From positions 2,464,501 to 2,528,500 of the forward strand of contig JAFCIZ010000005.1 in NCBI GenBank assembly GCA_017871115.1: a stretch of 64,000 nt of DNA, given 5' to 3'. The stretch's first letter is position 1, and each line of letters opens with the position of its first letter. The notes beneath the pieces were generated by a model, which searched no databases, had not been told where the DNA came from, and was given only the letters and a program-made list of their open reading frames with translations. The DNA is from Cunninghamella blakesleeana. Its lineage: Eukaryota > Mucoromycota > Mucoromycetes > Mucorales > Cunninghamellaceae. This document shows, piece by piece, positions 1-11,129 of the stretch. The position numbers and the translations under genes are program-made.

Positions 1-6
1 GCTTAC

Positions 7-1025
7 TGGAATACTGATATCTAAAAATGTAAGCGTTGAATTCATTTTAATGGAAATAGATAATGCAAGTATGCCTGCCAAAGAAATAGAAGGATTTTCT
101 GATAAATCAAGTCGATTAAGTGTAGTGTTCATTGGTAATACTTCTGCAAGTGTAATTGTAGCCGTTGCATCAAGATCTGTATTAACAAGTTTAAGCTCTT
201 GTAGTGTATCATTTCTTAAAAGTGCTGTTTTTAATGCTTGGATCTATTAAAAAAAATAATTATAATAATAATAGTAATTTAATTTGTGATATTTCTTTTT
301 TAAATGTACTTTAAAAAGCGAACAGTTATTTATATATATATAATGATTTACTCCTTCATCGGATCCATGAATAATAGGATTACCAGATAAATCTAAACTG
401 ATTAATCGCTGATTTGTGTACTAATAGTAAAAATAATATGTAAATAAACAATAATAAATAAAATAAACCCTATCAATCTTTCTTTTTTCTTTTTTTAATT
501 CGTATGTATATATAAACTTACTAATGCATCGGCTAAAAGTTCACATCCATGAGGGTATATTTGACAATTGGAAACAGAAAGATGTTGTAAAGTTCTATTA
601 TGGTACAAAGACTGGCAGAAAGGACCCATAGCATCAATTAAATTATTACCAGAAAGATCAAGTTTTTGTAAACCGATACTTTCCGTTCCTCCTCCTCCGT
701 TTTCCCAATACATATCCATGGGTTCCGAATTTAAAATCATAGTAGCAAGCCAATGACCAGAACTTGAAGAAAACCGATTATAGCATAAAGATAAGGATAT
801 AAGTGAAGTTGATTGGCAAATACCAGTAGATAGTGTTTCAAGGTGTGTTGATTTTAATGCACATTGATCCATACTAAGATGCTTTAAAGATGGTGCATAA
901 CGAATACCACGTGAGAGATACTGGGTTGCACGACGGTCTGGGGAACATTTTGATAAGTTTAATGATTTGATACTTGTTGACTATTGTATTTTTATTTATT
1001 TTTTAAAAAAAAAATCAAATCAAAC

Positions 1026-1061
<36 letters not shown>

Positions 1062-2059
1062 ATGCATACAAGTATTAGTAAATATTTATACATTTATTTA
1101 ATTCGTATGAATATATAACCATGGCATTTTTTTTTTTTTTACCTCTGCAATAAATATGGATATATATTTAAATCCTTTTGTTTTAAACGGATTATGAGAT
1201 AAATCCAAATCAGTCACTTGACCAGTTCTTAATAAACTATTCAAAATTATTCTAATACTCTATTGACATAAAAAATAGCATAAATATAAAATAATAAAAG
1301 ATATATTAATTATTTTTTATTCATTACTCTATTAAAGATGAAAAAAACTTACATCATCATCTATATGGCAATTTGATAAATTGAGAGTTTTTAAACCAAA
1401 ATCAATTAAAAGTATATCAGCAATAGGACCAGCATATTGAGGATGAATGATTTGATTAGCAAGGTCCATAGTTGTCAAAGGTGTAGTTCTAAAAATAGAA
1501 AAAAAATATCAGGTGAATACTAACATTGAGAAAAAGTGTGCTATCATCATCATTATTATTATAAAAATAAAGATAAAAAGTTATATAGTGTAACCTTAAA
1601 AAATAATATGTATAAAATGGATTATCCCATATATACTTAATAACTTTTCACTCCTTTTTTTAATTTTAATTTTTTTTCCTATATGTCTATCCTTTCCATT
1701 TTTCATTTTTTATTTTTTTACCGATGAGTATGTAACAGTTCCATAAAAAATGGCCATTCTGGCTCTTCTCTTAAATAACAAGCTTTTTCATACAAATGTG
1801 GTAAAGATTGATTTAATTCATCTAATGTTGGATTGAATATTTCAGTACTTGCTGTACTTTCTTCATCTAATATATGTTCTTTTGTTAAATGATCGAGACT
1901 AAAAGTGACTCTTTTCAAATCCTGACGTTTTAAATTAACAACATCATTCGAGTTATTTGATAACTTTGAATGGATTCTTGAAAACCATGAGGAATGATTT
2001 GTTTGACTAGAATTAATATCTTCGGTTGGTTTTCTTAGATTGCTTTTTTTTCTTTCCAT
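7..2059 (-). CDS. LRR protein, PPP1R37-like PP1 regulator (C-terminus off window)
   Basis: Six exons read on the minus strand: 1722-2059, 1353-1488, 1143-1259, 522-980, 352-420 and 7-243. The last ends at a GTAAGC donor, so the gene continues beyond base 1. The 452 visible codons keep frame across all junctions. The N-terminus is basic and Ser/Asn-rich and carries KRVTF, a match to the RVxF docking motif for protein phosphatase 1. Ribonuclease-inhibitor-type leucine-rich repeats follow (for example LDLSHNPF, LDLSGNN, LDLSGNP, LDLSENPS). The order of an RVxF box, a short helical region and RI-type LRRs, and the closing repeat with LALSISIKMNSTLTFLDI, resemble animal PPP1R37/LRRC68. A role in targeting or inhibiting PP1 is inferred from this resemblance. 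It could instead be a generic RNI-like LRR protein. It is divergent from MOD5, with 367 bp between the starts. Confidence 0.75.
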
Positions 2060-2426
2060 AAGTTTATTATTTAAATTAATATTCTAATAATTTAATAATA
2101 GTAACAATAATAAATTATTGATAATCTTATATTTTTATATATGTATTTATTATAACAATAATGATAAATATTTATAATGGTATTGTATAGGTGTATTCAA
2201 AGTATTTACAATTATTTTAACAATAAAAAGAAAGAGAAAAAGAAATGAGTAAAGAAAAAATTTAGCCAAAAAAATATACTTTAAATATTTTAAAACTCCG
2301 TTATATTCTAAAAAAAAATTCTCTGGTAAATTTTTTTCATTTCCTTTCTCTTTCAGAAACAATTTTTTTACTTTTATTATTTTTTCATTGTTATTATTTT
2401 TATTAATATAAACATTATTACATGTA
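2060..2426. promoter_or_regulatory. Divergent intergenic region LRR gene / MOD5
   Basis: This 367-bp AT-rich stretch lies between two divergent start codons and must hold both promoters and 5' leaders. No ORF with family resemblance and no clear factor site was seen. The leader before the MOD5 ATG contains a one-codon upstream ATG-TAA at 2422-2427 that overlaps the real start at 2427. Confidence 0.5.
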
Positions 2427-2640
2427 ATGAAAAAAATAGCCACTATCATTGGAACCACTGGAGTAGGTAAATCTCAATTAGGCGTTGAATTATGTAAAGC
2501 TTTAGGTGGACAAGTAATAAATGCTGATGCCATGCAAGTAAGTCATACTGCATAAATAAATCCAATATATATACTTTTTTAATAAAAAATAGTTTTATTT
2601 AATCTCTATTTATTTTAATTTTATTTTTCTTTTTTTCTTG

Positions 2641-2672
<32 letters not shown>

Positions 2673-3449
2673 AGGTATACCGAGGACTTGATATTATTAC
2701 AAACAAGATGCCTATACATGAAAGAAAAGGTATTCCACACCACCTAATGGATTTTCTTGATCCGGAAGAGGAATATAAAGTGACAGAATTCAAACGCGAC
2801 GCAACACAATGTGTAAAACATAAAATAAATGAAATATATTAATATATATATATATATATATATTCAAGTAACTAATAAAAAAATTTTTTTTATTATTTAT
2901 TAATTATTATAAACAATAGATTGAACAATTAAGTCAAGAGCAGCAACTACCAGTAGTCGTTGGAGGAACCAATTATTATGTACAATCCCTATTATATCAA
3001 AATACACTTATTAATGATGATGGTAATAATAGTAATGAAAATAGATCACGTAGCTCTTCACCTGAACCTATTCCCGAACTAGAAGCTTTACAAACAGATG
3101 AGCTTTATGCTAAACTTCAAGATATTGACCCTGTTATGGCAAATAAATGGCATCCATCTAATAGACGAAAAATCATGAGAAGTTTAAAAGTGTTTTATCA
3201 AATGGGAAGACGACAAAGTGACATTATTAAAGAACAGCAGGAACATAACGATATGCATGGTATTCAATCAAGGTATATTTATATTTATTATTTATATTTA
3301 TTTTCAAGTAAAATGGTTAATATTTAATTTATGTCGTGCTCTTATTATTATTACTGTTATTAGATTTAAATCTGTCATTTTCTGGCTATATGCAGATCCA
3401 CTCAAATTAAATCCTAGATTAGACGACCGTGTTAATACAATGATCGATG

Positions 3450-3488
<39 letters not shown>

Positions 3489-3854
3489 CATGATCTCCAT
3501 TTTGTTAATAAATATATTATTTTATAGACTGGATTATTTGATGAAATTAAAGAATTAAGGCAACGAGTTGTACAAGGAAAGATCAACGTTCCCGGAAAAG
3601 AATTAGAACAATATCAACGTGGATTATGGCAAGCTATAGGTTATAAAGAATTTGATCCTTATTTTACAGCTATTGAAACGAATTCAGCAAGCGATAATGA
3701 ATTGCAACGTATTCGAGAAGAATGTACAGATAAAATGAAAGCGGCTACACGAAGATATGCAAAACGACAGGTACAATGGATTAGAAATAAATTATTACCA
3801 ACTGTATGGAAATCACAACAAAATGATGTTATGGTATATTTATTAGATGCAGGA

Positions 3855-3891
<37 letters not shown>

Positions 3892-4512
3892 TTGGTAAAT
3901 ATGATTTAGATTAACTGTTTAAAAGAAAACTATACTATATGCGGTTTACATTCCGTTTACTTATTTACACTATTTTATTTTTTTATTTCTTTATTTAATA
4001 TAGATCTTAATCAATGGGATATTAATGTTCGACAAAAAGCAATTGAAATAACCAAAGGTAACCAACTTAAAAATAAAAATAAATATATAAAAGTTTTGTT
4101 AATAAACACATTATACTCATAACTTTTCATTTTTATTATGATTATTATTTAATTAGCTTTCCAAGAAGATAAAGATATGCCTGATCCTCAGAGTTTAGGA
4201 GAGGTGGCCAATGCAATGCTAACTAAAAATAATACTGAAGAGTAAGAAATAGACACATATACCTAAATATAAATATATTAATGGCATATATATATTAGGA
4301 TATAAACACGTTTTTTATATATCATTTTTAGTACACAGACCAGAATACTTACTTGGAAAAACCATATATGTCCGGTTTGTAAATCGGAAAAAGGTGACCA
4401 TGTAATATTATATGGTGATGTAGAATGGGAACAACATAGAAAGTCTCGTTCCCATAGAAAATCTCTCAAAAACAAAAAGCTAAAGGAAATGAAGATTAAG
4501 CAAACTGAATAA
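2427..4512 (+). CDS. MOD5: tRNA dimethylallyltransferase (isopentenyltransferase)
   Basis: Transfers dimethylallyl from DMAPP to N6 of A37 in tRNAs reading UNN codons (i6A). Eight exons: 2427-2537, 2675-2812, 2920-3272, 3364-3448, 3528-3855, 4004-4057, 4157-4241 and 4332-4512, giving about 444 aa. Residues 7-14 (IIGTTGVGKS) form the P-loop. NADAMQVYRGLDI and the GIPHHLMDFLDP motif bind tRNA and substrate, and VVVGGTNYYVQSLLY is the conserved PTGGTxxY-like segment. The C-terminus has the eukaryotic matrin-type C2H2 zinc finger, CPVC followed by paired histidines (EQHRKSRSHR). The start at 2427 is chosen because it opens directly into the P-loop. Intron 5 begins GT followed by 31 A residues, and intron 1 ends in a T12-A21-G acceptor. 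Length and domains are typical of Mod5/TRIT1. Confidence 0.93.
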
Positions 4513-4783
4513 AATATATATCCTTTTTTGTACACTAATTTAAATACCGATCTTTTTAAAAAATTTCTTTTCCTTCCCCTTTCTTCCCTTTTTCTTTTTT
4601 CTTTTAAAAAAATTACAATATTTTTATATTATATATAGATCATATATGATTCATGCCCTTTAATTCCTTTTATATTGTATATATGTTTTAATATATTGAT
4701 ATATTATATTTATTTTATTATATTTTTCTATTTTATTTTTTATTCCTCTTTTTTTTATGTCATATTATTGATTAAAACACGTT

Positions 4784-7700
4784 ATGATTCTATCGCGATT
4801 GCTACTATTGGTATTCACTTGTCTTCAACTTATTGGACTATCTATATTTTTAAAAGGTTTTTTATTAACTAGACAAACGCTTAGCCAACAAGGAAAAATA
4901 TATGATGTATGGGATCGATTTCCAATAATACTCTCTGATAATGACAACAGCAATAATAATAACAATACTACTCATTCATCCGCAACTACACTTACTTTAC
5001 CTTCTATAATTCCATCACCAGATGCTTTCAAACGAGTTATTTTTGTGGTAATTGATGCCTTACGATTTGATTTTATGATTCCAGATCCAACAGTAAATGA
5101 ATACTATAGAAATCGAATACCTATTATACACCACCTGATGGAGACACAGCCAAACAATACTTTACTTTATCAATTTCAAGCAGACCCACCTACCACAACC
5201 ATGCAACGTATTAAAGGATTGATGACGGGCTCTCTACCCACTTTTATTGATGCAGGTGATAATTTTGCTTCCTCGTCAGTACATGAAGACCACTTATTGG
5301 TTCATCTTTCTAAAAAATACAAACAACTTTATTTTATGGGAGATAATACATGGGAACAACTGTTTTCTTCCGTCTTGGCAACTGAACGTACCTTTGCAAG
5401 CGATAGCTTTAAAATGTTTGATCTATATACAGTGGATAATCGTATTCAAGAACAATTATGGCCTTTACTTGAAAAAGATAAAGAAGATAATAATAATAAT
5501 AATAGGGATGATAAAGATGATTGGGAAGTAATCATTACTCACTTTTTAGGTGTGGATCACTGTGGACATACGTATGGCCCTAACCATTCTAATATGGCTA
5601 TTAAATTGGATGAAATGAATACAATTCTATCTCGTTTAATAAATAATCATGTAGACAATCAAACATTATTAGTAGTCATGGGAGATCATGGTATGTCAAC
5701 GGAAGGGGATCATGGCGGTGAAAGTGTAGAAGAATTAATGAGTGGGGTTTTATTTTATTCTGGAAGAAAACTAACAACAATACAACAACAAAGGAAGAAA
5801 AAGGAAGAGAATGATCCGATTCAACTTTATTTTAAACAATTACTTGAAAAAATATACAGGGAAAGAACAATCATTTTAGGTCATGATCTGAATAAAATCA
5901 CAGAACGATTATTTTACAATGCCAACGACTATTCTATTGTACCACAAATCAATCTTGTTCCAACATTATCTTACTTACTTCAACTACCTATACCATTTGG
6001 GAATTTGGGAGCTTTAATTCCTGAAGTACTTCTACATCATGATCAACCACATCTTCATCAATTAGATATATTACTTCATATGGCTCAACAATATAGATTA
6101 AATGCTTTACAAGTATATGACTATTTAATGACTTATGGTAATCAAACGCATCATATTGGGTTTACAAAAGAAGCTTTAACATCAGTTTTACAACAATTAG
6201 AACAAGCTGATAAATCATTTTTAAACGCCATCAACATTTATACTAACTTTCATCAACAACAACAAGAAATGCCATTGCATGAAAAATCGTTATATATTGA
6301 TTCTTTAGAAGCTACCATTTTAGGTTATGATGCATTTTTATCAACAACTATTAAATATTGTGAAGGAATATGGGCACAATTTGATGTTGGATGTATGTTT
6401 TTAGGTATTTTTATCCTCTTTTCTTCCACTTTAGCAGCGATTTATATATGGTTACAACATGATCAATGGCAAGATCTTACATGGTATCAATGGAAGCAGG
6501 TATTTAACAAATTTATATCCTCTTCTTGGATTCAAGTTCTGATTGGTGGTATGATGCTATGTACTATTTTAGTATGGGTGACTTTACCAATCGTCCATCT
6601 ATCTTATCCTACATGGCATGGGGCTTTTGAAAAAATGGGAGGACTGGACCTTTTTTTTAGCATGATTGGTATGACAATGATATTCTTTTCAGTTTATTTT
6701 ATATACCAATTTACAACAAAATCATCACCATCACTATGGACTGTAGTAAACGGGGATGGTATTATATTATTTATTGGTGATATCGTCCAAGCCTCTACAC
6801 TCGGATCAAATAGTTTCGTTATATGGGAAGATCGTGGGACTAGATTTATCATCATTACTCTATGTGTTTGGTGGCTTCATCGTCGTATGAAATCCTTTCA
6901 CGATAACAGTGAAGAAACCAATTGGCTTAGCTTGGTATTGCCTCCATTTTTAGTAATGGTATGGGTTCGCATGACGGGTGTATTTGGACAATGTCGTGAA
7001 GAGCAGTTCCCATATTGTAGCTATATTGATATTGGATATTTAAAAACATTGAATACAACAACAGCTTCAGTTTGGACTCTCTTTTATTTTGTCATCACTG
7101 GCATTATAATGATATCTCTACTTGGTTGGATGTTTTTTATCATTAAAAAATACCATTCCTTAAATCGTATAACACCAATAACATGGTCTCCTCTTTTTTA
7201 TATATTCGTTTATGGATTCTGTCTTTTGATAGTTTATGTGCGTATGATTGAAGATATTTATTTAAATATACACGAAACTTCTTTATTTCAACTACTTGGT
7301 GCTTTTGATAACAACAATGAAGTGATATCAATGACAACAATAACAAAAATTATAGATGTTTATTTACCACGTTGTGTATACATTTTATGCTTGATCACTA
7401 GTTTCAACTTATGGATGGAAAAAAAAAGAAATTATTTAAATAACACAATCTCCTGCTCCTCCATGTGTATTTTTTTAAATATATGGTCTACAGTATTTGC
7501 ATTGATTCAACGACCTATAGGAAGTATGATTATTTTAACAACACCTGTGATTATCTATGTTTTAAGTTTGGATCATCATTCTCTTACTCGTCTCAAAAGA
7601 AAGCCTAATGATGATAATAATAGTGATAATTCAATTATGATTCGCCTTGGTATATTACATATGATTGGGCAACATTTATTTTTTGTTACTGGACATCAAG

Positions 7701-8056
7701 CTACTTTTACCTCATTACCATGGAAAGCTGCTTTTATTGGTTTTGATGATATGCATTACTATATTGGAGCCACTTTGGTTACTTTATCTACATTTTCCGG
7801 TCATTTCATGTCATGGTTTGGTACTTGGGTATCATTAAACAATTACAATAATAACAATAACAACAACAATAACTATAATAATAATAATCATTTTTTGATT
7901 TACCTTACCACCTTACAATCGATTCCTACCTGTTTATCAGCATTATTTGTATTTATTCTCAGGCGTCATTTAATGACATGGAAGATCTTTGCACCTCGAT
8001 TTTTATTACAAGCAATCACAGTGATTGGTGTTTATTTAATTTATTTATGCCAATAA
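4784..8056 (+). CDS. GPI13: GPI ethanolamine phosphate transferase 3 (PIG-O/Gpi13)
   Basis: ER membrane enzyme that adds phosphoethanolamine to the third mannose of the GPI precursor, the bridge later joined to protein. It is a single uninterrupted exon of 1090 aa, unusual among intron-rich neighbours. An N-terminal membrane anchor (about residues 4-27) is followed by a lumenal alkaline-phosphatase-like domain. This has metal ligand D91 in VVIDALRFDF, the DPPTTTMQRIKG nucleophile block (Thr137-139), HFLGVDHCGHTYGPNH and MGDHGMSTEGDHGG. The C-terminal half is a run of many hydrophobic segments ending near VIGVYLIYLC. Asn-rich insertions occur near residues 52-62 and 1010-1030. The EDHLLVHL and GSLPTFIDAG stretches are PIG-O-type rather than PIG-N or PIG-G type. 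Tandem with MOD5, 271 bp downstream. Confidence 0.95.
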   Translation: MILSRLLLLVFTCLQLIGLSIFLKGFLLTRQTLSQQGKIYDVWDRFPIILSDNDNSNNNNNTTHSSATTLTLPSIIPSPDAFKRVIFVVIDALRFDFMIPDPTVNEYYRNRIPIIHHLMETQPNNTLLYQFQADPPTTTMQRIKGLMTGSLPTFIDAGDNFASSSVHEDHLLVHLSKKYKQLYFMGDNTWEQLFSSVLATERTFASDSFKMFDLYTVDNRIQEQLWPLLEKDKEDNNNNNRDDKDDWEVIITHFLGVDHCGHTYGPNHSNMAIKLDEMNTILSRLINNHVDNQTLLVVMGDHGMSTEGDHGGESVEELMSGVLFYSGRKLTTIQQQRKKKEENDPIQLYFKQLLEKIYRERTIILGHDLNKITERLFYNANDYSIVPQINLVPTLSYLLQLPIPFGNLGALIPEVLLHHDQPHLHQLDILLHMAQQYRLNALQVYDYLMTYGNQTHHIGFTKEALTSVLQQLEQADKSFLNAINIYTNFHQQQQEMPLHEKSLYIDSLEATILGYDAFLSTTIKYCEGIWAQFDVGCMFLGIFILFSSTLAAIYIWLQHDQWQDLTWYQWKQVFNKFISSSWIQVLIGGMMLCTILVWVTLPIVHLSYPTWHGAFEKMGGLDLFFSMIGMTMIFFSVYFIYQFTTKSSPSLWTVVNGDGIILFIGDIVQASTLGSNSFVIWEDRGTRFIIITLCVWWLHRRMKSFHDNSEETNWLSLVLPPFLVMVWVRMTGVFGQCREEQFPYCSYIDIGYLKTLNTTTASVWTLFYFVITGIIMISLLGWMFFIIKKYHSLNRITPITWSPLFYIFVYGFCLLIVYVRMIEDIYLNIHETSLFQLLGAFDNNNEVISMTTITKIIDVYLPRCVYILCLITSFNLWMEKKRNYLNNTISCSSMCIFLNIWSTVFALIQRPIGSMIILTTPVIIYVLSLDHHSLTRLKRKPNDDNNSDNSIMIRLGILHMIGQHLFFVTGHQATFTSLPWKAAFIGFDDMHYYIGATLVTLSTFSGHFMSWFGTWVSLNNYNNNNNNNNNYNNNNHFLIYLTTLQSIPTCLSALFVFILRRHLMTWKIFAPRFLLQAITVIGVYLIYLCQ

Positions 8057-8531
8057 AAAAAACTATTATCCTTACATATTTAGATTAATAAAAATTTAAT
8101 ACATATTCTAATAGATTATTTTAATTTAAAATTTAACATAAAAATAAAAAATAAACCCACATATATTTAATCTAGTTGTATAATAATATGATTTTAACGT
8201 TTGAGAGTCTTATGCTAATGTATACAAACTGTATAATTCATATTTTTATAGCATTTACAATTTATGTTTTAATACAATGAACTTAAAAGTAAAATATAAA
8301 TAAAATATAAATAAAATATAAAACATAAATAAATAAATAAAAGATAACAATTAAATCATAATGATATACGTGTATTATTTTATTCTATGTACATATTCTT
8401 TTTCTATTTTTTTAAATATATAGTTTCCAAAAAAAGAAATCAAAGTGCGGAGAATGAATATAAAATGTATATTCTTCAATACGCTGGATAACTTGTATTG
8501 AACTTTCTTTTAAAAACGAGCAATAAAAATA
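8057..8531. other. Intergenic, GPI13 3' / ribosomal protein promoter
   Basis: 475 bp of AT-rich sequence. It should contain the GPI13 3' UTR and the promoter of the uL23 gene. Several AATAAA-like signals are present just after 8056. No other coding signal was seen. Confidence 0.4.
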
Positions 8532-9595
8532 ATGGTTGCCAACAAAGGTATATATTTTTTTAAAAATGATCAATCCATCCATCAATTCGATCCATCCATC
8601 CTTCTATATTAGATCATCTATCTCTCTTTCTATTCATCATTCAACTTGAACAACCATTAGTATTTTTTTTTTTTTTCTCTTCATATATAAAAGGACAACA
8701 GGATTCAGCTCTTGATATAAATATATATACATTTTTTTTAACGCCGTTCACCAATTTTATTTTATATATGCCTTTTTATTAAAAAGAAAGAAAAAAATTA
8801 AACGAAAAACAACAGCAACACATATTTATTAATATTACTGCATATTTATGAAAATGATAAAAAAAGAGAAAATATATACATACATATTTATATATAGATT
8901 TATGAAACTCGATTTGGATTGGATGGATTGAAAAATAAAAAATAGTGATATACATAAAAAATAAATAAATCGAGATATAGAAAACATGAAATTAATATAT
9001 ACATATATATATCTTTTTTTATTATTTTAATTTTATCAATATATTAGCTACTGTCAAGGCTCAAGCTGCTAAAAAAGCTGCCCTTAAAGGTGTACATTCC
9101 AAGGCTCAACGTAAAATCCGTACTTCTACCTCCTTCTACCTTCCCAAGACCTTAAAGTTAGCTCGTACTCCTAAATATGCTCGTAAGTCCATCCCTCATT
9201 TACCTCGCATGGACCAATACCGTGTTATCCGTCAACCTTTAAACACTGAAACTTCCATGAAGAAAATTGAAGATCATAATACTTTAACTTTCGTTGTTGA
9301 CGTCAAAGCTAACAAACATCAAATTAAACAAGCTGTCAAGAAACTTTATGATGTAGATGCTGCTAAAATTAATACTTTAGTCAGGTAAAAATATATAAAA
9401 AGGAACAAAGGAATAGAAAGGAATAAGTGAAAAAAGAAAAAAGTAGATGGGATCATGATAGTAATAATGTACTAATTCCTTTTTTTTCTTCTCTCTTTTA
9501 ATAAAAATAGACCCGATGGTACTAAGAAGGCTTACGTTCGTTTAACTGCTGATGTTGATGCTCTTGATATTGCTAATCGTATTGGTTTCATCTAA
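8532..9595 (+). CDS. RPL25: 60S ribosomal protein uL23 (L25/L23a)
   Basis: Large-subunit protein near the polypeptide exit tunnel that contacts 25S rRNA and serves as the SRP docking site. Exons 8532-8547, 9048-9384 and 9511-9595 give 145 aa. The first exon is only 16 nt (MVANK plus one base). It is followed by a 500-nt intron, by far the longest of this gene. The body is classic for the family: [12 protein letters not shown] at the N-terminus, [46 protein letters not shown], and the C-terminal [14 protein letters not shown] ... ANRIGFI. Codons are richer in GCT, AAG and GTC than neighbouring genes, as expected for high expression. The start is supported by the basic Ala/Lys N-terminus resuming in phase after the long intron. 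Confidence 0.95.
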
Positions 9596-10571
9596 AGCAA
9601 TTGTTCATAATATTCTTTATTTTGTTTTTTTTATGCTTTTATAATAAATTTAAAAAAAAAATTCTTTGTTTACGATGATGATGTATTATTTTTAATGGTG
9701 ACGAATAAAAAGAGCTGGCAAAGGCTGTAAATACATTTAAAGTTAAGTCAATTACGAAATAAATTAACTTGTTGAAGCTTTTTTATAAAAAATAATTACA
9801 ATAGATGATAATAATCTTTATACGTTCATGTTTATGAAGTAAAGAAAAAAAACAAAATTTATGCAAAATAAAATATTTGTATGTTATTATTATAAAAGAA
9901 TGTAAGAATACTGTTTATTAATATCATTAAAAAATATATTATCTTGATATTGTTTTTTTTTAAAAAAAAAAAAACGGTTTATACGGCTTTGTTTATTTTG
10001 TAAATAATAAAATAAAAAGAATTGTACTAGGTAAATGTTATTTTTTCACTCTTACTATTTATATTTTTTTTTGTAGCATTTTTTTTTTTATATTTTTTTG
10101 GATAAATCCAATATAAGATATCTCAAGATGTAAATTTTTTCGCTGCATTCAAGTCCGTTGAGTTTTTTTTGAGTTATAAATAGTTGGTATACATTAAAAT
10201 TACTATAAACATACATCATTAATGTATATAAACACATATTACACATTTATATTTAGTTTCGAGTTTAGAATGTTGAAAAAATAGTAATATTTTTTATATA
10301 AAGTATCAATTTATTTAATGAAAGTTGAAAATTAAACAAATAAATAAATATAAATATATTATATATATAAAGTGGTGATAGTAAGTGAGAAAAAAGATTA
10401 AAGTAAAAGCAAAAAAATTATAAAAACAAAAAATCATATTAGTATAGTAAGCAATAATAATAAAGGAATTATATAAAAAGATATAGTATGTAAAGAATAT
10501 ATAAAGTTATTTAAAAAGACGTTATGATTTTACAAATAAGTTATTCGTGAAGAGAGAACAAGAGAAAAAAC
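9596..10571. other. Convergent intergenic region, nothing recognised
   Basis: 976 bp between the 3' end of the ribosomal gene and the stop of the small SPT subunit gene. Very AT-rich, with a T9-A13 homopolymer junction at 9953-9974. No ORF of interest, tRNA or conserved motif was seen. Confidence 0.4.
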
Positions 10572-10884
10572 TTAGTTTAACATTTTAGAGAATACAACAG
10601 GTGTATATTGATACATAGTAAAAACAGATAAAGCTACAATACTTAATACAATGGTATCTATTATATAATAAAGTAGATGAAGAAAAACATGTTAGTGGCT
10701 TAATAAAACAAAACAAATATATACCTTATTACTATTATTGTTATTTATATAAGAGTTTATTACTGAATAAAGCTTTTTCCCAAGGTTCTAACATGTATAA
10801 AGCTGTTTGAAGTTCATATTGATAGATTTTAGTGGAAACATAATTAGAAAAACCTTTGTTGCTGCTGTTGTTGTTAGATTCCAT
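10572..10884 (-). CDS. Serine palmitoyltransferase small subunit (SPTSSA-like)
   Basis: Two exons, 10764-10884 and 10572-10657, encode 68 aa. After a short Asn/Ser-rich start comes YQYELQTALYMLEPWEKALF, and the splice rejoins in phase as N-TIVLSIVALSVFTMYQYTPV. This matches the signature of animal SPTSSA/SPTSSB (YQYxLxTxxYMLEPWExxxFN, then a single hydrophobic helix). In that family the protein sits in the ER membrane, binds the Lcb1/Lcb2 heterodimer, boosts activity and sets acyl-CoA preference in the first step of sphingolipid synthesis. The intron has a GTAATA donor and an ATAATAG acceptor; without splicing the frame would stop soon after the LEPWE motif. It is the fungal counterpart of Tsc3 in role, but looks more like the animal family. 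Confidence 0.88.
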
Positions 10885-11129
10885 TTTATTTTAAATATTT
10901 TGTGTCTGAAAAAAAAAAAAATAAAGAAAAAAAAAATGTAAAAAAAAATGTAAATTTAAATTTATAATAAAAATAAAGGAGTTTGAATTAAAAATTAACG
11001 ATTTAATTGGTAAAAATGATATATAAAAAAAAAGTAGCTGATCATTAATATATAATATATAAATAATTACAAATGATATAAAAATTTAATAATTAATTAT
11101 CTTGGAAAGAAAGAGTGAGGAAAGAAAAA

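Noticed and set aside
50..250. Forward ORF of 66 aa
   Set aside because: It is the antisense shadow of the last visible LRR exon (7-243), which continues the minus-strand reading frame with leucine-rich repeats.
3218..3484. Forward ORF of 88 aa overlapping MOD5
   Set aside because: Out-of-frame reading across MOD5 exon 3, an intron and a (TA)n repeat.
8548..9047. snoRNA in the uL23 intron
   Set aside because: No convincing paired RUGAUGA and CUGA boxes, and no H/ACA pair, could be found by eye.
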